Shown here in pieces: positions 1 through 8,157 of a DNA stretch of 64,000 nt (position 1 is its first letter; every line of letters starts with the position of its first letter). Position numbers and translations under genes: made by a program. The notes beneath the pieces are model-generated. The model searched no databases and was not told where the DNA came from. It was given only the letters and a program-made list of their open reading frames with translations. The stretch is from JAHBWV01 sp964588385 (GTDB lineage Bacteria; Planctomycetota; Phycisphaerae; Phycisphaerales; UBA1924): the NCBI GenBank assembly GCA_964588385.1, contig CAZPPG010000012.1:12555-76554 (forward strand). Reading direction: 5' to 3'.

Positions 1-304
1 CGGCCTGGGCGTAGGTGGGAAGGAGCGCGAGCCCGGCGAGGATGGCGAAGGCGGCGGCGTAGAGGAAGACGCCGCCGATGCCGTGTGATTGGAGCCAGGG
101 CCCGACGATGTTGAGGGAGCCAAGGAGGGCGAAGCCGCCGATGGCCGGCATGACGGAGGCGACGACGGCGAGGGGTCCCGCGGCTCCGGAGCGCTTGAAG
201 AGGGAGCCGATGGATTCTTGCGCGGGAAGCGTGGTGCGGTCGATGGCTTCCTGGGCGGGGGCGTCGGGTGTCGCTGCGGGTGATGGGTCGGGGGCGTCGT
301 TCAT
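1..304 (-). CDS. Partial membrane protein, probably VTT (TVP38/TMEM64) family
   Basis: Only the first 101 codons are present; the gene runs off the left edge. The ATG at 304 opens a hydrophilic N-terminus rich in Pro, Ala and Asp (about 35 residues). Hydrophobic segments follow at about residues 45-60 and 75-95, ending in a Gly/Leu-rich stretch with the motif ALLPTYAQA. That motif resembles the start of the VTT domain of TVP38/TMEM64-type membrane proteins as I remember them, but the diagnostic part of the domain lies outside the window. VTT/DedA-type proteins are inner-membrane proteins proposed to move lipids. The family call is tentative; the presence of a multi-pass membrane protein is clear. 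Confidence 0.5.
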   Translation of the reverse strand, partial: MNDAPDPSPAATPDAPAQEAIDRTTLPAQESIGSLFKRSGAAGPLAVVASVMPAIGGFALLGSLNIVGPWLQSHGIGGVFLYAAAFAILAGLALLPTYAQA

Positions 305-405
305 GTCGGGGGCAGCGTAGGGCGGGGGCGTTTGGCACGGGCGTGAACGCGTGTCGGGAAGCACTGGCCGGCCAGCAGCCAGTGGCAAGAAAGGGCGGGC
401 GCTGC

Positions 406-777
406 TTACGCGTAGCGCTTGAGTCCGCGTTTGAGCCAGCCCCCGTCGTGCCAGTTGGCGGGGTCGTGGTGGGTCCAGTGGAGTGTGCCGCCGAGTTCGG
501 TCCACTTGTACTCGCCCTTGAAGCGAACCTTGTCGCCGTGCTTGAGCGGGACGCGCTTGGCGAGGTCGATGTTGTGCGCCACGAGGATGGTGAAGGGGCG
601 GACGAAGACGCCGCCCTTGATCTCGAGGAGGAACCGCTGGTGGCGGCTGCCGTCGTTGTCGTCGGAGAGGAGTTTGCGGACGCGTCCGCACCCCTGGACC
701 CATGTGTCCACGGCGCGGCTCCTGAAGGCGTCGCGGATCGGGATGCAGACGTTGATGCGCTGCGCGGTGGCTGTCAC
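406..777 (-). CDS. DUF3465 family protein
   Basis: A protein of 123 residues starting at GTG 777, only 4 bp after the MoxR gene stop, so the two are probably co-transcribed. The family pattern is clear: VRKLLSDDNDGSRHQRF near residue 35, then the VAHNIDLAKRV block, GDKVRFKGEYKW, and GTLHWTHHDP close to the C-terminus. DUF3465 proteins are small, with a conserved HNxxLA and HWTHHDP signature and no established biochemical role; many carry a signal peptide, which this one lacks. The conserved His/Asp residues could bind metal or nucleic acid, but that is inference. Family identity is confident, function unknown. Confidence 0.85.
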   Translation of the reverse strand: MTATAQRINVCIPIRDAFRSRAVDTWVQGCGRVRKLLSDDNDGSRHQRFLLEIKGGVFVRPFTILVAHNIDLAKRVPLKHGDKVRFKGEYKWTELGGTLHWTHHDPANWHDGGWLKRGLKRYA

Positions 778-781
778 GCGC

Positions 782-1879
782 TCACCGCATGACCGCGTTC
801 ATCTGCTTCTTCTGCTCGGCGGTGGCCCCTTCGACGGGGATCTTCTCCAGCAGGCCCTCGATCACCTTGTCGGCGGTGACCTGATCGGCCTCGGCGTTGA
901 AGTTGAGCAGGATTCGGTGGCGGAGCACGGGCTTCGCGGCGGCGCGGACGTGCTCCGGCGTCACGTGGAGCGAGCCCGAGAGCAGGGCGCGGGCCTTGGC
1001 GGCGAGGATGATGTACTCGCTGGCGCGCGGGCCTGCGCCCCAGCCGACATACTCCTTGACGACGGCGGGGCGATCGATTCCCCCGTCCATCGGCTCGTTG
1101 ACGCGCGTGGCGCGAACGAGACGGAGCGCGTAGCGGATGACGTGGTCGGCGACGGGGGTCTGGCGGACGAGGTCCTGGGCGCGCTTGATCTCCGCGCTCG
1201 TCACAACGGCGTTGACCTTGACGTCCTGCTTGGTGACGCTGCGCCGGACGATCTCGAGTTCTTCGTCTTCGCGCGGGTACTCGATCTGGATCATGAACAT
1301 GAAGCGGTCGAGCTGGGCCTCGGGGAGGGGGTAGGTGCCCTCCTGCTCGATGGGATTCTGGGTGGCGAGGACGAAGAAGGGTTGGGGGAGCGGGTGTTGC
1401 ACGCCGCCGACGGTGACCTGGTGCTCCTGCATGGCTTCGAGGAGGGCGGCCTGGGTCTTGGGTGGCGTGCGGTTGATCTCATCGGCGAGGATGACGTTGG
1501 CGAAGATGGGGCCTTTGACGAAGCGCAGTTCGCGCGCGCCCGTGGCCTTGTCCTCTTCGATGACCTCGGTGCCGGTGATATCGCTGGGCATGAGGTCGGG
1601 CGTGAACTGCACGCGGCTGAACTGCAGACTCAGCGTCTTGGCGATCGTGGAGATGAGCAGGGTCTTGGCCAGACCGGGGACGCCGACCACGACGGCGTGG
1701 CCGCGGCAGAAAATGGCGGTGAGGGTCTGCTCGACGACTTCGTCCTGCCCGACGATGACCTTGCGGATCTCGGCGCGGACACGGTCGTACACCGAACGGA
1801 GTTCGGCGACGGCGGCGGCTGCATCGATGGCTGGTGATGCGCCACCGGGGGCCGAGGATCCGACTGGTTGTTCCGACAT
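782..1879 (-). CDS. MoxR family AAA+ ATPase
   Basis: This 365-residue protein starts at ATG 1879. After an Ala-rich leader of about 25 residues comes the AAA+ core: Walker A GVPGLAKT near residue 66, the Walker B/sensor region ILADEINRTPPKTQAALLEA near 132, and ATQNPIEQEGTYPLPEAQLD near 173, which is diagnostic for MoxR. The C-terminal lid domain contains GPRASEYIILAAKA. MoxR ATPases act as chaperones that help insert metals or cofactors or mature protein complexes, commonly next to DUF58 and von Willebrand A genes. Here the neighbour downstream is only the DUF3465 gene, so its client is not evident. Confidence 0.93.
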   Translation of the reverse strand: MSEQPVGSSAPGGASPAIDAAAAVAELRSVYDRVRAEIRKVIVGQDEVVEQTLTAIFCRGHAVVVGVPGLAKTLLISTIAKTLSLQFSRVQFTPDLMPSDITGTEVIEEDKATGARELRFVKGPIFANVILADEINRTPPKTQAALLEAMQEHQVTVGGVQHPLPQPFFVLATQNPIEQEGTYPLPEAQLDRFMFMIQIEYPREDEELEIVRRSVTKQDVKVNAVVTSAEIKRAQDLVRQTPVADHVIRYALRLVRATRVNEPMDGGIDRPAVVKEYVGWGAGPRASEYIILAAKARALLSGSLHVTPEHVRAAAKPVLRHRILLNFNAEADQVTADKVIEGLLEKIPVEGATAEQKKQMNAVMR

Positions 1880-2148
1880 CTCTGGAACCCTCCGTGGCTG
1901 TGAACGGGCGGACGGACGCTGACATGGTACCGATGCGGGGCCCGGTTCGGTTCAGCGGAAGGGACGGGTTTGGTCGACGGCGATTTCGGGGAGTGGGGGG
2001 AGTGGGAAAGAGAAAACGCGGGCACGTGCGACGTTGCACGCACCCGCGCATTGCGGAGGCAGGTGTGGAGTTGTGTGGACCGACTTCCTACCGGTGTGGT
2101 TGGGAGGGGGTTTCGGTCCGTTGCACGGGGTTCTTACCCCGGTCTGGA

Positions 2149-3516
2149 TCAGTTGTCGCGCTCAAGGCGATCCAGGAGCTTGCCGATGCGGTCGTCGAGT
2201 TTGTCCAGCCGTCCGTTGAGCTGGTTCAGGCGCTCCTCGAGTTGGGCCATGCGCTCGGCCTCGGCAGCGCTGGCGGGGCCAACGGGGTCGCGGAAGACCT
2301 GATAGCCGCGGGGCGCGCTGGGGGTCAGCGTGCCGAAGTTCTCGCTCGGCGCTGCGGGCGCGTCGGGGGAGGGCGGCGCGGACGGAGAGGGAACAACGAA
2401 GAAGCGGCTGGAGCTGTCGCCGGCCTGGCCGAGCCACCGCCCCTGGGACTCACGGAGCTCTTCCAACGCCCGGCGCATCTCCTCGTGGGCCTGGCGGAGG
2501 GCGTCGCCCTGGGGACCCTGCATCTGGGCGCGGGCTTCTTCCATGGCGCGCATGGCCTGTTCCATGGCGCGGCGGGCCTCTTCCTGCTCGGGTCCGGCCG
2601 ACCCGCCGAACGAGAAGGTCTGGCCGGGGAAGCGTTCGATGGTCATGGCCTGGGGCGAGGTGGTGATGCCGAGCTTGGAGGCGTCGTAGGCCTGGAGGAC
2701 CATGTCAACGTCCTTGCGCTCGCCCTTCCTGAGGATGCGGACCTTGACCTTCTGGCCCGGCTCCTTCTCGTTCAGCGCTTCGCGGAGGGTGGCGTTGGTC
2801 ACGTTCTTTCCGTCGATCGCGATGACGATGTCGCGCGACTGGAGCCCGGCGTTGGACGCGGGGAGCCCGTCAACGACGTTGTCGATCACAAAGCCGGCAT
2901 CCTCGTCGAGTCCGAAGTGCTCGCGGAGGGTGGGATCAACATCGGACATGTTGATGCCGACCATGACCTTGGGAGGGTCAGAGGCGATGCTGACGACGCC
3001 GGAACCCGTGGTGGAGAGCGTTGCGAAGGCGTTGTCGCGCGGCTGGCCGGCGCTCGCGCGGTAGCGCACCGCGGGCACCGGCGGCACGGGGGTGGTGAGG
3101 CGCGGATCGGTGTCCATGGAGACGACCGATGCACCGCTCTCGTCCAGGAGCTCGACCGTGGAGCCGGAGATGCGGATGCGATCGTCGGGGACGCGCTTGC
3201 CGTTGAGCTTGGCTTCAAGGGTGTCGTTCTTGAGCTTGATCTCGTACTTCTCGCCCTTGTCGGTCGTGCCGCTCACCATGACGGTACGGTCGTCGCCGTT
3301 AATGAGGACGGTGCGCGAGGTTGTGGAGCTCACGGACTCGGGCGCGCTGGCGCTCCAGGTCGCGACGGCGGGCTCGTTGGAGGCGCGTGTGCCGCCGCTG
3401 CCGTGGGTCCAGGTGACCTGGGCCATTGCGGAGTGGGCGAGGCCCGCGGCCAGTGCCAAGCCCAGGGCCCCTTTGAGGGCTGGGGCGAGTCCGTTTCGAG
3501 TGGTTGAGAACTTCAT
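2149..3516 (-). CDS. Secreted PDZ-domain protein with C-terminal coiled coil
   Basis: A 455-residue protein with an ATG at 3516 and a clear Sec signal peptide ending at about AHSAMAQ (residues 1-33). Residues 35-180 are of unknown fold, with TDKGEKYEIKL and RIRISGSTVELL segments. A PDZ domain follows at about 185-275 (GFVIDNVVDGLPASNAGL, RDIVIAIDGKNV, GQKVKVRILRKG). The rest is low-complexity and helical: a Glu/Arg/Met-rich helix near 305-355, a Pro/Ser-rich spacer, and a terminal coiled coil (LEERLNQLNGRLDKL). It lies 171 bp downstream of the sigma/anti-sigma pair in the same orientation. A role in envelope sensing, where PDZ domains bind exposed C-termini, is plausible but inferred. No protease domain is visible. 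Confidence 0.85.
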   Translation of the reverse strand: MKFSTTRNGLAPALKGALGLALAAGLAHSAMAQVTWTHGSGGTRASNEPAVATWSASAPESVSSTTSRTVLINGDDRTVMVSGTTDKGEKYEIKLKNDTLEAKLNGKRVPDDRIRISGSTVELLDESGASVVSMDTDPRLTTPVPPVPAVRYRASAGQPRDNAFATLSTTGSGVVSIASDPPKVMVGINMSDVDPTLREHFGLDEDAGFVIDNVVDGLPASNAGLQSRDIVIAIDGKNVTNATLREALNEKEPGQKVKVRILRKGERKDVDMVLQAYDASKLGITTSPQAMTIERFPGQTFSFGGSAGPEQEEARRAMEQAMRAMEEARAQMQGPQGDALRQAHEEMRRALEELRESQGRWLGQAGDSSSRFFVVPSPSAPPSPDAPAAPSENFGTLTPSAPRGYQVFRDPVGPASAAEAERMAQLEERLNQLNGRLDKLDDRIGKLLDRLERDN

Positions 3517-3687
3517 GGTCCTGCTCCGGTGCCCATTGGGCTGTTTGGTGTCGAGGCGTCGGCGGCTTGACGCGCCGATATGGGCCTCGCGTGCTGGTGC
3601 GGTGCAATGTGCCGCACGAGCTTCACACGCTCATTCTGATGCTCGTTCGGCCGCGTTTCCGTCACGCGGGCGCGAGGAAGTGCGGCG

Positions 3688-4323
3688 TTACATGCGTCCG
3701 GTGCCTGTCTTGACGGGCAGAAGGATGGGTCGCGCCTGTCCCTGCTCGTTGTAACCGACACTGACGCCATAGACCTGCGGGACGATGCGTCGCTCCATGA
3801 TCTGGCGGACGTAGCGGACCTCGTAGCCGCCCCCGTCGTGCGGGATTGTCTGCACGAGCAGCGGCTCTCCGACCTCACCCAGGACGCGGCCGTCCTTCTG
3901 GCCGGCGCGGAGATAGGCGTCGAAGTAGTCGTCGGAGCCGGAGGAGGACGAGAGCCCGAAGGGCGCGAGGTTGGCGAGGGTGCCGTTGTTTGGGGAGATG
4001 AGCTGGTTGTCGTCGGTGGGGCCGCGCACGATCCATGCGAGCGCGAGGGCGGCGGCGGCGGCCCAACCGCCCCACATGCGGAACGAGCGGCCTCGATCGG
4101 CGATGCCGCCGTGGGCATGGACGGGCGCTTCGACGCCATCGGCGATGGCGACGACCTCGCACATGGCGCCGGTGAGTTCGGCGTGGTCCTGCTGGAGCCC
4201 GGCCAGGTCGCGCCAAATGGAGGCGTCGCGCTCGGCGAGCGCCTTGAGCGCGGACCAGTCCTCGGGCGAGGCCTCGCCGTCGATGACGCGCGAGATGAGG
4301 ATGTCACGATCGGTGCCGGTCAT
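3688..4323 (-). CDS. Putative anti-sigma factor, single-pass membrane protein
   Basis: A 211-residue protein that starts at ATG 4323 and overlaps the sigma factor stop by 4 bp (ATGA), so the two are translationally coupled. Residues 1-75 look like the cytoplasmic sigma-binding part: an acidic N-terminus with VIDGEASPEDWSAL, typical of planctomycete anti-sigma factors that lack the zinc-binding HxxxCxxC motif. One transmembrane helix lies at about 84-100 (GGWAAAAALALAWIV), and the C-terminal ~110 residues would be periplasmic (VRYVRQIMERRIVPQVYGVS). The assignment rests on position and architecture rather than a strong motif. If correct, it would hold the ECF sigma factor at the membrane until released. 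Confidence 0.7.
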   Translation of the reverse strand: MTGTDRDILISRVIDGEASPEDWSALKALAERDASIWRDLAGLQQDHAELTGAMCEVVAIADGVEAPVHAHGGIADRGRSFRMWGGWAAAAALALAWIVRGPTDDNQLISPNNGTLANLAPFGLSSSSGSDDYFDAYLRAGQKDGRVLGEVGEPLLVQTIPHDGGGYEVRYVRQIMERRIVPQVYGVSVGYNEQGQARPILLPVKTGTGRM

Positions 4324-5114
4324 GGTGTTTCTCCGCCAGTTCCATTGGCGTTGCCGTCCTGCGTCCGTGCCTCCTGATGCGGTGTGTCCGTGTGGGCATT
4401 TGGGCCGTCCGTGGCGCGTGTGTGAGGCTGAAGGTGGGTTTCGATCTGAGCCGCGGGCCGGGACGCGGGCGAGGCCGATTGGCTTGATGTGATTGGGGCG
4501 GCGTCTTTCTCGGCCAGTTCGCGGAGCATGCGCCGGCCACGGGCGATGCGCGTCTCAACCGTGGTCTCCGGGATTCCCATCAACTCACCGATCAGGCGAT
4601 AACTCAGGCCCTGGAGACAACGAAGGAGCAGCGGCTCGCGATAGCCGTCGGGGAGGCGCTCGGAGAGTTCCATGAGGCGCCGGGCCTCTTCGCGCCGGCC
4701 GGTGAGCAGGTCGGGCTTGGTGTCGACGGGCGCGGATCCCGCTGCATCGGTCGCGCCGAGCCCTCCGGAGGTCGCGGCGGGACGACGCTCGAGCGTGTCG
4801 CGCTTGCGCCGGGCGAGCGTGCGCCCGGAGGCGTGAGCGGCGTTCATCGCGACCGTGCGCAGCCACGGGCGGAGGGCCGCGGGGTCGCGGAGTTCATGGA
4901 TGCGCCGGACAAACTGCATGGCCACGTCCTGGAGGAGGTCTTCAAGGTCGGTGGTGCGGGGCTTGTGGGCCATGAGGACCGCGGCGACCCAGCGCCGGTG
5001 GTCCTCCCAGACCTGGCGCTGGGCGTCGCGCTCGCCACGGATGGCGGCCATGATGAGCGCGGCGGTTGCGCCACCCTCCGAAGCCGCTCGTTCTTCGAGC
5101 CCGACAAGTCGCAC
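4320..5114 (-). CDS. ECF-type RNA polymerase sigma-70 factor
   Basis: The region 2 block is near the N-terminus (WEDHRRWVAAVLMAH, DLEDLLQDVAMQFVRRIHEL, LRPWLRTVAMNAA), and region 4 is near residues 165-210 (LPDGYREPLLLRCLQGLSY, IGELMGIPETTVETRIARGR). A hydrophilic linker (DTLERRP...TGRREEARR) separates them. A Pro/Thr-rich tail of about 55 residues follows region 4, an unusual extension. I chose GTG 5114 because a GGGAG sequence lies 8 bp upstream; an in-frame TTG at 5153 is possible. The 4-bp overlap with the following anti-sigma gene indicates one operon, with the PDZ gene probably as third member. Confidence 0.85.
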   Translation of the reverse strand: MRLVGLEERAASEGGATAALIMAAIRGERDAQRQVWEDHRRWVAAVLMAHKPRTTDLEDLLQDVAMQFVRRIHELRDPAALRPWLRTVAMNAAHASGRTLARRKRDTLERRPAATSGGLGATDAAGSAPVDTKPDLLTGRREEARRLMELSERLPDGYREPLLLRCLQGLSYRLIGELMGIPETTVETRIARGRRMLRELAEKDAAPITSSQSASPASRPAAQIETHLQPHTRATDGPNAHTDTPHQEARTQDGNANGTGGETP

Positions 5115-5230
5115 CGTGTTTACTCCCGCAATGCCATGAGCAGGGATGCGCAACCCCCGGCGGCTCCGTCAGCTCAATCGTGATCAGAATCGGATACCGG
5201 ACGATTCTCCGATTGGTTCAACGCCCGCGG

Positions 5231-5280
5231 CACCGATAGCGTTCTGGTCGGCCCATCGGCTCGGAGAGCCGATCTACCCA
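5231..5280 (+). repeat. Palindromic REP-like element, copy 1
   Basis: The 28 bases at 5253-5280 recur exactly, inverted, at 15498-15525. The core is a hairpin (ATCGGCTC, GGA loop, GAGCCGAT). The upstream part, 5231-5252, is only loosely similar to the second copy. This copy lies between the divergent sigma factor and tatC genes, where an extragenic palindromic repeat is expected. Confidence 0.7.
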
Positions 5281-5392
5281 AGAGCGGGCGGACTTTGTGC
5301 GTCCCTACGCTGATTCCTCGTCCGGGTGCCGAACAAACGCCATGCCGATGCGATTCCCCATCCTGAGCCCGAAAAGCCGCACCGGGGACGCC

Positions 5393-6346
5393 ATGTCGTT
5401 CGGCGATCACCTGGAGGAGTTGCGTTCGCGACTGATCGTGGCCCTGCTGGGGTTGTTGCCGATCCTGATTGTGGCCCTGCTGATTGGCCGCCAGTTGATG
5501 GACCTTCTGATGCAACCGGCGTTCCGCGAGCTGCGCGAGCAGGGGCTTCCGGAGACGTTTCTTTCCACTTCGCCGGCGGAATCCTTCGGGCAGTACATGA
5601 AGGTCTCGCTGCTGGCGACGGTCATCATGGGGAGCCCGTGGATCCTGTATCAGGCGTGGCTGTTCATTGCGCCGGGGCTCTACAAGCACGAGCGGAAGTT
5701 CATCCACATCCTGCTGCCGCTGAGCACGGCGCTGACGCTCGCGAGCGCCGTGTTCATGTATTACGTGCTGCTCCCGGTGATCCTTTCTTTCTTCATGCGC
5801 TTCGGCACGGATATCTCCACGCACCGCGCGCACCAGATCGACGCTTCGGGAATCGTGCTGCCGACGATCCCGGTCCTGGAGGGCGATCCGCTGGAGCCCG
5901 CGCCGGGCGAGATGTGGGTGAACGGCCCGCTGCGCCAGTTGCGCGTCAACACGGCGAAGGAGGGGCAGCCCCCGGCTGTTTTCGGCATGCCTTTGGCGAA
6001 GGACTCGGGGATCGTGATCCAGCCGCGGCTGACGGACTATTTCAAATGGCTGACGGTGCTCGGGATCGGGTTCGCGCTGGCGTTCCAGACGCCGGTGGTG
6101 GTGCTCTTGCTCGGATGGTCGGGGGCGATCGATCCGAAGACCATCGCGAAGTATCGGAAGCACGCGATCTTGGGGGCGTTCGTGATCGGGGCGGTGCTCA
6201 CGCCGCCAGATCCCGTATCACAGCCGCTGCTCTCGATTCCGATTTATCTGCTCTATGAGCTCGGACTGCTTCTGCTGAAGATTCTGCCGGCAAAGCGACT
6301 CTTCAAGTCCGAATCAGAGATGAGCGAGGAGCAGGGCGAGGACTGA
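5393..6346 (+). CDS. tatC: Sec-independent protein translocase TatC
   Basis: TatC is the membrane receptor of the twin-arginine pathway, which binds RR signal peptides and exports folded proteins. The ATG at 5393 gives the usual N-terminus MSFGDHLEELRSRL, with GGGGA 5 bp upstream; in-frame ATGs at 5342 and 5348 lack such a site. Six membrane segments can be followed, with conserved GSPWILYQAWLFIAPGLYKHE near residue 80 and FALAFQTPVVVLLL near 225. The periplasmic loop between TM3 and TM4 is enlarged by about 80 residues (ISTHRAHQIDASG to LTDYFKWL). No tatA is adjacent. Likely substrates in this window are the two RR-signal oxidoreductases at 36.6 and 38.2 kb. Confidence 0.95.
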   Translation: MSFGDHLEELRSRLIVALLGLLPILIVALLIGRQLMDLLMQPAFRELREQGLPETFLSTSPAESFGQYMKVSLLATVIMGSPWILYQAWLFIAPGLYKHERKFIHILLPLSTALTLASAVFMYYVLLPVILSFFMRFGTDISTHRAHQIDASGIVLPTIPVLEGDPLEPAPGEMWVNGPLRQLRVNTAKEGQPPAVFGMPLAKDSGIVIQPRLTDYFKWLTVLGIGFALAFQTPVVVLLLGWSGAIDPKTIAKYRKHAILGAFVIGAVLTPPDPVSQPLLSIPIYLLYELGLLLLKILPAKRLFKSESEMSEEQGED

Positions 6347-6394
6347 TGGCAGGCGTTTGGCGCACGCGGCAGGGGAGAGTGACAGGAGCCGCGC

Positions 6395-7081
6395 ATGGGA
6401 CTGGGACGGAACATCCTGCGGATCTTCGGGTTTGGATCCGGATCTCATGCGGACCCGGACGCGCCCATCGCTCGTCCACAGACGATTCTCGATCCGGTTG
6501 ATGCGCTCGGGGGAGATGTCACGTGCGCGGATGGCGCGAGTGCGGCGCGTGGTGGGGCTGGGTCGGAGGCTTCCCTCGCGACCGAGACGGACGTGGCGAT
6601 GATGCGGCGGGCGTTGGAGCGGGCTCGCGAGGCCGCGGCGGTGGGCGAGGTTCCCGTGGGCGCGGTGGTGTATGAGACGGCGACGGGGCGGGTGCTGGCG
6701 GAGGCCTCAAACAGACGCGAGCTGGATCGGGATCCGACTGCGCACGCGGAGCTGATCGCGATGCGCGAGGCCTGCCGCGTAAGGCATGACTGGCGATTGT
6801 CGGATTGCACCGTGGTGGTGACGCTGGAGCCGTGCCCGATGTGCGCGGGCGTGATCGTGAACGCGCGGGTGGGGCGGCTGGTGTATGGTGCGGCAGATCC
6901 GAAGGCGGGGGCGTGCCGCTCGCTGATGTCGCTGACGAACGATGTGCGCCTGAACCATCGGGTGGTGCCGATCGATGGCGTGCTCGCGGATGAGTGCGCT
7001 GCGCTGCTCAAGAGCTTCTTCGCGTCACTGCGCAGGCCGGACCGGCCCCGAAAGCCGGATAGCTCCGCGCCGGGGGTGTGA
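6395..7081 (+). CDS. tadA: tRNA-specific adenosine deaminase TadA
   Basis: TadA converts A34 to inosine in the tRNA-Arg(ACG) anticodon. The deaminase core begins near residue 69 (MMRRALERAREAAA). It has the zinc-binding and catalytic motifs HAELIAM (His and Glu) and EPCPMCAGVIVNARV (two Cys), and the usual YGAADPKAGACRS region. ATG 6395 has AGGAG about 7 bp upstream. This start leaves a ~68-residue N-terminal extension (Gly/Ser-rich, then Ala-rich) that is absent from typical 150-170 residue TadA proteins; the internal ATG at 6599 would give the standard length. It follows tatC by 48 bp and is probably co-transcribed. Confidence 0.92.
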   Translation: MGLGRNILRIFGFGSGSHADPDAPIARPQTILDPVDALGGDVTCADGASAARGGAGSEASLATETDVAMMRRALERAREAAAVGEVPVGAVVYETATGRVLAEASNRRELDRDPTAHAELIAMREACRVRHDWRLSDCTVVVTLEPCPMCAGVIVNARVGRLVYGAADPKAGACRSLMSLTNDVRLNHRVVPIDGVLADECAALLKSFFASLRRPDRPRKPDSSAPGV

Positions 7082-7096
7082 AAGACGAGGATGGGG

Positions 7097-7230
7097 AACG
7101 CGAAGATCGCGAAGCACGCGAAGAAGTCCAGGACATTCACCACGAAGAGGCGGGATGGATGCGAAAGAGGGGAACGAGAAGCGGTTGAACGCGAATGATG
7201 CGGAGGAACGCGGAGAAGAGCGGGCGCAGA
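7097..7230 (+). repeat. Purine-rich intergenic repeat of the GCGGAGGACGC type
   Basis: Two blocks of degenerate repeats fill most of the tadA-mutM gap. Bases 7097-7123 are three copies of about 9-10 bases containing CGCGAAG, and bases 7184-7230 carry GAACGCGAATGATGCGGAGG followed by AACGCGGAGAAGAGC. Related purine-rich blocks occur at 23190-23217 (opposite strand), 37999-38198 and 42298-42425. No coding potential is evident. Confidence 0.6.
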
Positions 7231-7284
7231 TGAGGAAAGGGGCCGGGGGCGAGTGGTGGATGGGAGCGAGCGGGATGACGTTCG

Positions 7285-8157
7285 ATGCCTGAGTTGCCCG
7301 AGGTTGAGACGGTGCGGCGGACGCTCGAGCCTTTGCTCGTGGGGCGGCGCGTCGCACGGGTTGATCTGCGCCGCGCGGACATCGTCGAGGGAGATCGCTC
7401 CGCTGCCGCGCTCCTGGAGGGCGCGACGATCCGCGCGCTTGTCCGCCGCGGCAAGCAGCTTGCGATCATCGGTGACCATGAGGCGAGACGCTCGGGCGCG
7501 GGAACGAGCGCGGGGCGCGTGCTCATCGTGCATCTGGGGATGACGGGCCAACTGGTGCATCACGCGACGCGTCCCGACCTCTCATCCACAACACATGTGC
7601 ACGCGCTGTGGACGATCGAGACGGGCGCGGCCACGAAGAGCGAGCCCGCGGGCGTTCTGAGTTTCCGCGACCCGCGCCGCTTCGGGGGGCTCTGGCCGCT
7701 GACCAGCGAGCAGGCCCTGAACGAGCGTTGGGAATCGCTCGGCCCCGACGGGCTCGAGGCAACGGCGGCGGGATTGCGCGAGCGCGCGGGGCGGTCGCAT
7801 CGGGCGATCAAGGCCGCGCTGCTCGATCAGGCCGTGATCGCGGGCGTCGGCAACATCTACGCGGATGAATCGCTGCACCGCGCGGGCATCAGACCCACGC
7901 GGTCGTGCCACCGGATCAAGGGCGAGGAGTGGGAGCGGCTCGCGGCGGAGGTTCGCACGGTGCTGCACGGGGCCATCGCCTCCGGCGGATCCACGCTCCG
8001 GGACTACGTCGGGGGAACGGGCCGCCCGGGCGCCGCACAGCTTCTGCACGCGGTCTATGGGCTCGGGGGGCAGCCGTGCCTGGCGTGCGGCGGGGAACTG
8101 CGTGTGGGGGTCGTGGGGCAGCGGACGACGGTCTGGTGCCGCGGGTGTCAGCGTTGA
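7285..8157 (+). CDS. mutM: Formamidopyrimidine-DNA glycosylase (MutM/Fpg)
   Basis: This bifunctional glycosylase/AP lyase removes 8-oxoguanine and formamidopyrimidines. The N-terminus is the canonical MPELPEVETVRR; Pro2 is the catalytic nucleophile and Glu3 is present. The middle region has HLGMTGQLV and the helix-two-turn-helix region GVGNIYADESLHRAGI near residue 190. The C-terminus has the zinc finger CxxC (CLACGGEL) followed by CRGC near residue 287. The 290-residue length is normal. A small internal insertion near residues 70-110 (RRSGAGTSAG; TKSEPAG) is longer than in most Fpg proteins. Confidence 0.97.
   Translation: MPELPEVETVRRTLEPLLVGRRVARVDLRRADIVEGDRSAAALLEGATIRALVRRGKQLAIIGDHEARRSGAGTSAGRVLIVHLGMTGQLVHHATRPDLSSTTHVHALWTIETGAATKSEPAGVLSFRDPRRFGGLWPLTSEQALNERWESLGPDGLEATAAGLRERAGRSHRAIKAALLDQAVIAGVGNIYADESLHRAGIRPTRSCHRIKGEEWERLAAEVRTVLHGAIASGGSTLRDYVGGTGRPGAAQLLHAVYGLGGQPCLACGGELRVGVVGQRTTVWCRGCQR

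Noticed and set aside
419..1837. Long open frame on the plus strand opposite the MoxR and DUF3465 genes
   Set aside because: No recognisable domain, and its codons are the complement of two strongly supported genes.
1834..3507. Long plus-strand open frame opposite the PDZ gene
   Set aside because: Shadow of the PDZ coding sequence; composition Gly/Val-rich without any motif.
5297..5392. Upstream start of tatC
   Set aside because: The canonical TatC N-terminus begins at 5393 with a good ribosome site.
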